Assembly (NCBI GenBank): GCA_041397725.1
Contig: JAWKVZ010000001.1
Span: 186,001 to 250,000, forward strand
DNA length: 64,000 nucleotides
Reading direction: 5' to 3'
From: JAGRKR01 sp041397725
GTDB lineage: Bacteria > Pseudomonadota > Alphaproteobacteria > Rhizobiales > Hyphomicrobiaceae
Shown: in pieces, positions 56,933 through 64,000 of the stretch
Layout of the letters: every line of letters starts with the position of its first letter
How positions within the stretch are numbered: the first letter of the stretch is position 1
Program-made: the position numbers and the translations under genes
The notes under the pieces: model-generated
The model's database searches: none
Seen by the model: only the letters and a program-made list of their open reading frames with translations
What the model was told of the DNA's origin: nothing

Positions 56933-56946
56933 GCGCCTCACTCACC

Positions 56947-59262
56947 CTATCGCGTGCCGAGGTGGTCGCGGTCGTCGGTTGGCCCATCGTCGGCTCCGGG
57001 ACGGGCGGGCGGCGGTTCTCCGCTGCTGCGATCGGCGGCGGGAATGCCTTCGATGGTTCGGCCAGCCACGCCCGGCGTGCCGGACGGCGGCGGAGCGGGT
57101 AGCGATGCGGGCGGCGTTCGCGGCGATGTGCGCAGCTCGCGCGGCTCTACTTGGGACCACGGCCGCACGCCCCGCCACTCGGCCACCGTTACGACTTGCA
57201 GCCTGTCGGAGCGCACATAGATCGCGTGGGCGCCCAGGCGCTCGAGTCGGCGCAGGTCGATGACCAGCCGGGGCGCGGGACAGGGCAAGGCCCGGTGGAG
57301 CGTCATCAGCACGATCGCGGCCCGCTGACAATCCTCGCCCAGCGCCGCGGGATGGCGCACGACCGAGAGCAGTTGGCCCTTGACCCGGGCCGTGCAGGCG
57401 ACGGCATCGCAGCGAAAGGCCGGGAGCGCGTACGCCGCCGCGGCCGGACGCGGATCGCCATCGAATTCGAGCCAGCGGGTCAGCTCGTAGGCGCGGCCGC
57501 GGATCGGCAGTGCAGCGAGACGGCCGCCCTCCCGCACTGCGACCGCGCGGCCGTCGCGACCGACGAGGATATCGGCGCGATCGGGACTGCGGGCCAGGAC
57601 CACGCCGAGCAGCACCGGCAGCACCCCCAGCAGACGCCAGCGGCGCTGCCAGAGCGCCAGCCAGAGCCCCCCGGCGATCATCACGAGCAACGCTTCGACC
57701 GGCATCCCCGGAACAAGTGCGACCGCACCGGGCAGCCCGCCCACCCAATGCGCGGACCAGACGACGACCTCGATCGCACGCCCCATGAGCCAGAGCGGCC
57801 CTGCCTCCAGGCCCAGCGGGATCGTCAGCAGCGTCAGCAGCGCCATCGGCATGATCACGAAATTGACCAACGGCAGCGCAATCAGATTGGCGATGACGGC
57901 GTATTGCTGGCTCTTGTGGAAGTGATAGGCCCCGAACGGCGCCACGGCCAGGCTGGCAATCAGCGTGGTCGCAATGATCCCGACCAGGAAGAGACCCGCG
58001 AGACGGAGAGGCCCCCGCCGCCCGTCTCCTCGCCCCACCGGGCGCATGCGCCGCCACGTCTCATAGACGGAGATCAGGGCGACGACTGCGGCGAACGACA
58101 TCTGGAAGCTGATGTCGAGCAGGCTCTCGGGAAACAGCGCCAAGAGCAGCAGCGCCGCCAGCCCGACGTTCCTCAGTGACAGCGCCCGACGCTCGAGCAG
58201 GACCGCAAGCAGCATCACGAGCATCATCACGAAGGCGCGCTGGGTCGAGTACGAGGCCCCGGACAGCAGCAGGTAGCCGAGCGCACCAAGCGCCGCCACA
58301 GCGGCCGCCCACTTCTTGATGGGCCAGGCGACCGCCAGTCCAGGCACCAGGGCGAGCGCAAACCGCACGACCAGGAAGATGGTCCCCGCCATGATCGTCA
58401 TGTGCAGACCCGAAATCGCCAGCACGTGCAACAATCCGGAATCGCGGAAGGCCTTGGTGGTCTCCTCCGGCAGGCCTCCCCGCTCGCCGGTGATCAACGC
58501 CTCGGCGATGGCCCCGGGCACGCCCGGCAGCGCGCCCCTGATGCGCTCTCCGACGGCCTGCCGCACGCCCTGCACCGCCGCCCAGCCGCGGAGCGCCAGG
58601 GTCGGCGCGCCCGTCTGCGGCAGGGGCTCGGGCCGTTGGCGCGCGTAGCCGATGGCCCCCAGCCGCTCGAAGTAGGCGCGGCGCGCGAAGTCGTAGCCCC
58701 CCGGCCGGGTCGGTTCCGGCGGCGGCGCCAGGGTCGCCCGCAGGCGCACCCGCTGGCCGGGACTGAGCCCCTTGGTATCGCCAGGGACGCTCACGCGCAC
58801 GATCGCCGGCAGGCGCTCCGCTGGCAGGCGCTCCGCTGGCAGGCCGGCGATCGCCTCCACCGCGAGTGTCAGGCGGGCGCGGTGTGCCGGGCGGGGCTCG
58901 GCGCGAAGAATGCGGCCGGTCACCTCGGCGCTCGTCATGGGCCGCGCGAGGATCGGGGCGTCAACCCTGAGCGTGCGCAGCTTGGCGGCACCAAACCCAA
59001 GAGCCACCGCGAGCACGACCGCCGTCGTCAACCAGCCGACGAACGAGCGCCGCCAGACGAGCCGCAGCACCACTGCCGCGATCACGCCTGCGGCCGCGAC
59101 GAGGCGCGTCGGCTCGAACGGCAGCAGGAAATAGAGCCCGACGCCGGCCCCGAAGGCGACAGGCACCCAGTTGAACCAGCTCGCCTGTTCCGCCTCGATC
59201 AGGCGCAACACGGCGGCGGCTGGCCCCGTGCGCATGCCAGTCTCGCGGGCAAAGCGCCTCAT
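56947..59262 (-). CDS. comEC: ComEC/Rec2 family DNA uptake channel protein
   Basis: The protein has about 771 residues from the ATG at 59262 (GTG at 59316 and ATG at 59235 are alternatives). The order is N-terminal membrane helices, a soluble domain of DUF4131 type (residues about 85-215, including RPGGYDFARRAYFERLGAIG), the Competence domain with ALITGERGGLPEET and LLHVLAISGLHMTIMAG, and several more helices. The C-terminal part after the last helix shows no HxHxDH metal site, so it lacks a recognisable metallo-beta-lactamase nuclease. It converges with lexA. Confidence 0.92.
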   Translation of the reverse strand: MRRFARETGMRTGPAAAVLRLIEAEQASWFNWVPVAFGAGVGLYFLLPFEPTRLVAAAGVIAAVVLRLVWRRSFVGWLTTAVVLAVALGFGAAKLRTLRVDAPILARPMTSAEVTGRILRAEPRPAHRARLTLAVEAIAGLPAERLPAERLPAIVRVSVPGDTKGLSPGQRVRLRATLAPPPEPTRPGGYDFARRAYFERLGAIGYARQRPEPLPQTGAPTLALRGWAAVQGVRQAVGERIRGALPGVPGAIAEALITGERGGLPEETTKAFRDSGLLHVLAISGLHMTIMAGTIFLVVRFALALVPGLAVAWPIKKWAAAVAALGALGYLLLSGASYSTQRAFVMMLVMLLAVLLERRALSLRNVGLAALLLLALFPESLLDISFQMSFAAVVALISVYETWRRMRPVGRGDGRRGPLRLAGLFLVGIIATTLIASLAVAPFGAYHFHKSQQYAVIANLIALPLVNFVIMPMALLTLLTIPLGLEAGPLWLMGRAIEVVVWSAHWVGGLPGAVALVPGMPVEALLVMIAGGLWLALWQRRWRLLGVLPVLLGVVLARSPDRADILVGRDGRAVAVREGGRLAALPIRGRAYELTRWLEFDGDPRPAAAAYALPAFRCDAVACTARVKGQLLSVVRHPAALGEDCQRAAIVLMTLHRALPCPAPRLVIDLRRLERLGAHAIYVRSDRLQVVTVAEWRGVRPWSQVEPRELRTSPRTPPASLPAPPPSGTPGVAGRTIEGIPAADRSSGEPPPARPGADDGPTDDRDHLGTR
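58808..58844. repeat. 15-base in-frame duplication in comEC
   Basis: GGCAGGCGCTCCGCT occurs twice in tandem (58808-58822 and 58823-58837), with a partial third unit. It encodes repeated AERLP in the soluble N-terminal domain. Confidence 0.75.
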
Positions 59263-59393
59263 GGCACCGCACAGGACAGGCGGCGAGCGCGGGCGCCATT
59301 CATGGCCCTGGCGCACCAGGGGTTACCCAGCCGCAACCGCTGTGCTACATGGCCATCCAATCCCAGCCAGCCAACCATTGCGAAGAACGCCCC

Positions 59394-60848
59394 ATGGCCT
59401 CCCCATCGCCAGATCCCGCCGCGTCGGCACCCGTCGTCACGCGCTTTGCCCCCTCCCCGACCGGCTTCCTGCATATCGGCGGGGCGCGCACGGCGCTGTT
59501 CAACTGGCTCTACGCCAAGCACACCGGCGGGCGCTTCCTGCTCCGCATCGAGGACACCGATCGGGAGCGCTCGACCCCCGAGGCCGTAGAGGCCATCATC
59601 GACGGGCTGCGCTGGCTCGGGCTCGAGTGGTCCGGCGACGCAGTCTACCAATTCGCCCGGGCCGCTCGGCACCGGGAGGTTGCCCAGGCGCTCGTCGCCG
59701 CCGGTCGCGCCTATCCTTGCTATTGCTCGCCGCAGGAACTCGAGGACATGCGCGAGCGCGCCCGCGCCGAAGGCCGCCCGCCGGTCTATGACGGCCGCTG
59801 GCGCGACCGCGATCCCGCCGATGCGCCCCCCGGCGTCGCGCCCGCCATCCGCGTCAAGAGCCCCCGCGAGGGCGAGACGGTCATCGAGGATCGTGTGCAG
59901 GGCCGCGTGGTCTTCCAGAACAAGGACCTCGACGACCTCATCATCCTGCGCAGCGACGGCACGCCGACGTACAATCTGTCCGTCGTCGTCGACGATCACG
60001 ACATGGGCGTCACACACGTGATCCGCGGCGTCGATCACCTGACGAACGCCGCGCGGCAGACGCAGATCTACAACGGCATGGATTGGCCCGTGCCCGTCTT
60101 CGCCCACGTTCCCCTGATCCACGGCCCCGACGGCGCCAAGCTCTCCAAGCGTCATGGCGCGCTCGGCGTCGAGGCCTATCGGGACATGGGCTACCTGCCC
60201 GAGGCCTTGCGCAACTATCTCGTGCGCCTCGGCTGGAGCCACGGCGACGACGAAATCTTCTCCACGGAACAGCTCATCGCCTGGTTTGAGCTCGAAGGCA
60301 TCGGGCGCAGTCCCGCGCGCTTCGACTTCGCCAAGCTGAACGATCTCAATGGCCACTACATGCGCCAGACAGCCGATGACGTGCTCGTCGCGCGCATCCG
60401 CGACATCCTGCCGGGCCTCGAGGGCGGCAAGGCCCTGGCGAGCCGCCTCACGGACGCGCATTGGGCGCGCCTGACGCTCTCCATGCCCGGACTGAAGGAG
60501 CGCGCCAAGACCCTGGCCGACCTCGTGCAGAGTGCGGCTTATCTCTTCGCCGAGCGGCCGCTGACTCTGGACGACAAGGCCCGCAAGGCCCTGGACGGCG
60601 ATGCGCGGGCGATGCTGCCGGGCCTCCTCGCGGCGATCGAGGCTGAGCCGCAGTGGTCAGCCGCCGCGCTGGAAGCCGTCGCCCGCACCTACGCGGAAAC
60701 GCACGCCCTCAAGCTCGGCAAGGTTGCACAGCCCCTGCGCGCGGCGCTCACTGGGAGCACGGTATCGCCGCCGGTGTTCGACGTCATGGTCGCCCTCGGC
60801 CGCGACGAGGCCCTGGCCCGCATCCGCGACCATGCGGGTCCGGCCTGA
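59394..60848 (+). CDS. gltX: Glutamate-tRNA ligase
   Basis: GltX (484 residues) charges tRNA-Glu. The class I motifs are HIGG in APSPTGFLHIGGARTALF and KLSKR in GAKLSKRHGALGVEAY; the Zn-type region YCSPQELEDMRERAR and the C-terminal helical anticodon-binding domain follow. Alphaproteobacteria often have two GltX copies, one also charging tRNA-Gln for the amidotransferase route; which role this copy has is not clear. The ATG at 59394 is chosen over 59349. It diverges from comEC. Confidence 0.96.
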   Translation: MASPSPDPAASAPVVTRFAPSPTGFLHIGGARTALFNWLYAKHTGGRFLLRIEDTDRERSTPEAVEAIIDGLRWLGLEWSGDAVYQFARAARHREVAQALVAAGRAYPCYCSPQELEDMRERARAEGRPPVYDGRWRDRDPADAPPGVAPAIRVKSPREGETVIEDRVQGRVVFQNKDLDDLIILRSDGTPTYNLSVVVDDHDMGVTHVIRGVDHLTNAARQTQIYNGMDWPVPVFAHVPLIHGPDGAKLSKRHGALGVEAYRDMGYLPEALRNYLVRLGWSHGDDEIFSTEQLIAWFELEGIGRSPARFDFAKLNDLNGHYMRQTADDVLVARIRDILPGLEGGKALASRLTDAHWARLTLSMPGLKERAKTLADLVQSAAYLFAERPLTLDDKARKALDGDARAMLPGLLAAIEAEPQWSAAALEAVARTYAETHALKLGKVAQPLRAALTGSTVSPPVFDVMVALGRDEALARIRDHAGPA

Positions 60849-61090
60849 TCGCCATTCACCTTTCGACGGCTTGGCGGCGCGCGAGCCACACACCCGTGAT
60901 CGGGTTAACCGACAAGCCGTCTTGCCGCACTGCAAAATGTGTATTACGCAAGAGGCTCGCAGGTGCTCAGGCATCGACGCGATGAGGCCGCCCGCGTGGC
61001 GCGCCCTCGAGACAGTTCCAATCCGACCGGCGACCGGAGCGACGTCCGAACGTTTCCGTACGCCTGTGATGCAGAGAAGGGGAGCGGTTC

Positions 61091-62413
<1,323 letters not shown>

Positions 62414-62486
62414 GAAGCGAGCGCTCCCGGGCGACGCGCGTCCGTCGGGACGTGTCGACCGGCTGATACGATCCTGGAACTGCGTC

Positions 62487-62512
62487 ACGGCGCCCCTTCG
62501 CGGGCGCCGTTT
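62487..62512. terminator. Terminator hairpin between gltA and lpxB
   Basis: A perfect 9-bp stem (62487-62495 with 62502-62510, ACGGCGCCC/GGGCGCCGT) with a 6-base loop is followed by TT on the plus strand. It lies between the convergent stops at 62413 and 62532 and could act for both genes. Confidence 0.7.
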
Positions 62513-62531
62513 GCGTGCCGCGCCGCGCGGT

Positions 62532-63725
62532 TCAGGCCGGCCGGTCCGGCACGCGCCCCCGCTCGGCCAGCGCCAGCACGATTTCAGCCGCCGCCGCGCT
62601 CGGGCTTTGCGCGATTGCCATGCGGTCGGGCACCTCGCGCAGCGCCTGGAGTTGCACCTGCCGCTCAGGCGTGTCGGCAAGCAGCGGCGCCAGCGTCTCT
62701 GCGAGCAGTGCGCCCGTGCACCTCTCCTGGATGAGCTCGGGAAACGCATTCCGTCCCAGCACGAGGTTCGCGAGGACAATGGTGTTTGCCGTGATCAGCC
62801 GCCGCAGGAACGGCGCCGCTACGGGATCGACCACGTAGGCGACGGCCATCGGCGTGCCCGCCAGCGCCAGCTCCAGCGTCACGGTGCCGGAGGCCGCCAG
62901 CGCCGCATCGGCCAGCCGGAAGGCCTTGAAGCGGTCCTCCTCGCCCTCGACGAGATGGGGCCGCAGCGGCCAGTGCGCCAACGCCTCCTCCACCGTGCCG
63001 CGCGACGCGCTGACCACCGGCAGGAGGACCTCCGGCGGGTTCGGCCCGGCGCACAGAATCCGCACGGCCTCGCCGAATGGACGCATCAGGCGCGCCACCT
63101 CGCTCGAACGACTGCCCGGCAGCACCACCAGCACCGGACGCCCCGGCGTCAGCCCGAGCCGACCGGCAAGCTCGGCGGCGTCCAGGCCGCGGATCCAGTC
63201 AAGGCGCTCGATCAGGGGGTGGCCGACATAGGTGCAATCCGGCCCGCCCAGGGCACGGTGCGCCTCCGGCTCGAACGGCAGCAAGGCCAGGAGATGATCG
63301 ACGTAGGGCCGCATCTTACGCGCCCGGCCGGGACGCCAGGCCCAGACCGACGGGCTGACGTAGTCGATGATGGGTATGCCCGGCGCACGACGGCGGACGC
63401 GTTTGGCGATCGGATGGGTAAACTCGGGACTGTCGATGATGACGAGCGCATCGGGCTCGCTGGCGATCACGGCATCGACCGTCTGGTAGACCCGGCGCAG
63501 GATGCGCGGCAGTCGCTTCAGGATCGCCAGCGGCCCCATCACCGCGACGTCGTCGAGCGGAAACTGCGAGACCAGCCCCTGTGCTTCCATGGCGTCGCCG
63601 CCGACCCCGAGATAGCGCACGCTGCCCTTGCGGCGCGCGTTGATCGCGGCCATGAGCTTGCCGCCCAGCGCGTCGCCGGAATGCTCACCGGCGATCACGA
63701 AGAGGCGCACCTGACTTCTGGCCAT
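62532..63725 (-). CDS. lpxB: Lipid-A-disaccharide synthase
   Basis: LpxB (397 residues) joins UDP-diacylglucosamine and lipid X to form the lipid A disaccharide at the inner membrane. It has VIAGEHSGDALGGKLMAAI, MGPLAILKRLPRILRR, IDYVSPSVWAWRPGRARKM, DCTYVGHPLIERL, LPGSRSSEVARLMRPF, and SGTVTLELALAGTPMAVAY. The ATG at 63725 follows GAGGGAT; a GTG at 63740, overlapping the upstream stop, is less likely. Confidence 0.97.
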   Translation of the reverse strand: MARSQVRLFVIAGEHSGDALGGKLMAAINARRKGSVRYLGVGGDAMEAQGLVSQFPLDDVAVMGPLAILKRLPRILRRVYQTVDAVIASEPDALVIIDSPEFTHPIAKRVRRRAPGIPIIDYVSPSVWAWRPGRARKMRPYVDHLLALLPFEPEAHRALGGPDCTYVGHPLIERLDWIRGLDAAELAGRLGLTPGRPVLVVLPGSRSSEVARLMRPFGEAVRILCAGPNPPEVLLPVVSASRGTVEEALAHWPLRPHLVEGEEDRFKAFRLADAALAASGTVTLELALAGTPMAVAYVVDPVAAPFLRRLITANTIVLANLVLGRNAFPELIQERCTGALLAETLAPLLADTPERQVQLQALREVPDRMAIAQSPSAAAAEIVLALAERGRVPDRPA

Positions 63726-63733
63726 GCGATCCC

Positions 63734-64000
63734 TCAGCACGTGTCCGGCTCCGATCCCCCCGCACCGTGCGTCGTCGCGCAGGGCGCGGCCGCCGATGCG
63801 ATGGCGAGGAACATGCCCGCCGCCCGAGCCCGCTCGATCGCGGCCGGGGCGAGATCCGCGGCGGCCGGCGTCCAGACCACGCCGGCGAGCCCCACCTGCC
63901 GCGCCATGTCCACGACCTCGTCGGCACTCTGCGGCGGCGCGATCCCGCCGCCCCTGTCGCTCGCCACGACCAGCACGCCGAGCCGGCGACCGGCGGCCAT
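63734..64000 (-). CDS. Probable C-terminal part of LpxI (5' end outside window)
   Basis: The frame is open to the window end and stops at 63734, 8 bases before the lpxB ATG. The 88 residues include RLGVLVVASDRGGG and VGLAGVVWTPAAADLAPAAI. The layout (a GVLV strand, then ARxxGLAGV and an AGMF helix/strand) resembles the end of LpxI, the UDP-2,3-diacylglucosamine pyrophosphatase that precedes lpxB in alphaproteobacteria, but the match is divergent and rests partly on position. The Met at the very edge may be internal. Confidence 0.5.
   Translation of the reverse strand: MAAGRRLGVLVVASDRGGGIAPPQSADEVVDMARQVGLAGVVWTPAAADLAPAAIERARAAGMFLAIASAAAPCATTHGAGGSEPDTC

Overview
The window is 64 kb of high-GC chromosome carrying mostly core housekeeping genes. 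Gene content and order point to an alphaproteobacterium, probably of the order Hyphomicrobiales (inference). The evidence is carA facing yqeY-dnaG-rpoD, the block dacA-like/tmk/holB/metG/tatD/MBL, the neighbourhoods eno-kdsA-pyrG-secG-tpiA-ppiD and trpE-trpG-trpD-trpC-moaC-moeA-lexA-comEC-gltX-gltA-lpxB, and the alphaproteobacterial form of DnaG. I see no phage, integrase, insertion sequence, CRISPR array, toxin-antitoxin pair or defence island. No gene in the window looks frameshifted; the only partial genes are those cut by the window ends.

Layout. 1-4.6 kb: C-terminal part of an MFS transporter, then carA with a ChaN-like and a MAPEG gene on the minus strand, then yqeY and a small membrane protein. 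4.8-9.6 kb: dnaG and rpoD, a 38-residue membrane peptide and a HlyU-like gene. 9.6-20.3 kb, all plus: YjbQ, cyclopropane-fatty-acid synthase, dnaB-alr-radA-cvpA-purF, an exported TAXI-like protein with a helical Lys-rich tail, and an SDR. 20.3-26.5 kb, minus: a tightly overlapping dac-tmk-holB-metG-tatD-MBL operon. 26.7-34.5 kb, minus: aldo/keto reductase, dienoyl-CoA-reductase-like SDR, beta-hydroxyacid dehydrogenase, NTF2-like protein, ilvB, miaA and malonyl-CoA decarboxylase. 34.7 kb: tRNA-Lys(CUU).

34.9-47.3 kb: an ftsB-eno / kdsA / pyrG-secG / tpiA backbone. It is interrupted by lepB, the queuosine genes queC and queF, a DUF1835 gene, small unknown genes and two exported proteins with Lys/Arg-rich repetitive tails. 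47.5-56.1 kb, plus: ppiD, then trpE, a SixA-like phosphatase, trpG-trpD-trpC, moaC and moeA, several with start/stop overlaps. 56.2-64 kb: lexA, comEC (minus), gltX and gltA (plus), then lpxB and the end of a probable lpxI (minus).

No clearly new multi-gene system is visible. The observations most worth checking are: the 38-residue membrane peptide with a strong ribosome-binding site; an exported M15-type peptidase ending in Tyr-anchored basic decapeptide repeats; an exported histone-H1-like protein with a DNA tandem repeat; the TAXI-like protein with a LEA-like tail; ilvB with no adjacent small subunit but with four oxidoreductase or NTF2-like partners and a GEA cofactor motif; a SixA phosphatase with a basic extension inside the trp operon; and a perfect inverted repeat in the only gap longer than 300 bases. 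Promoter and terminator calls are by eye.
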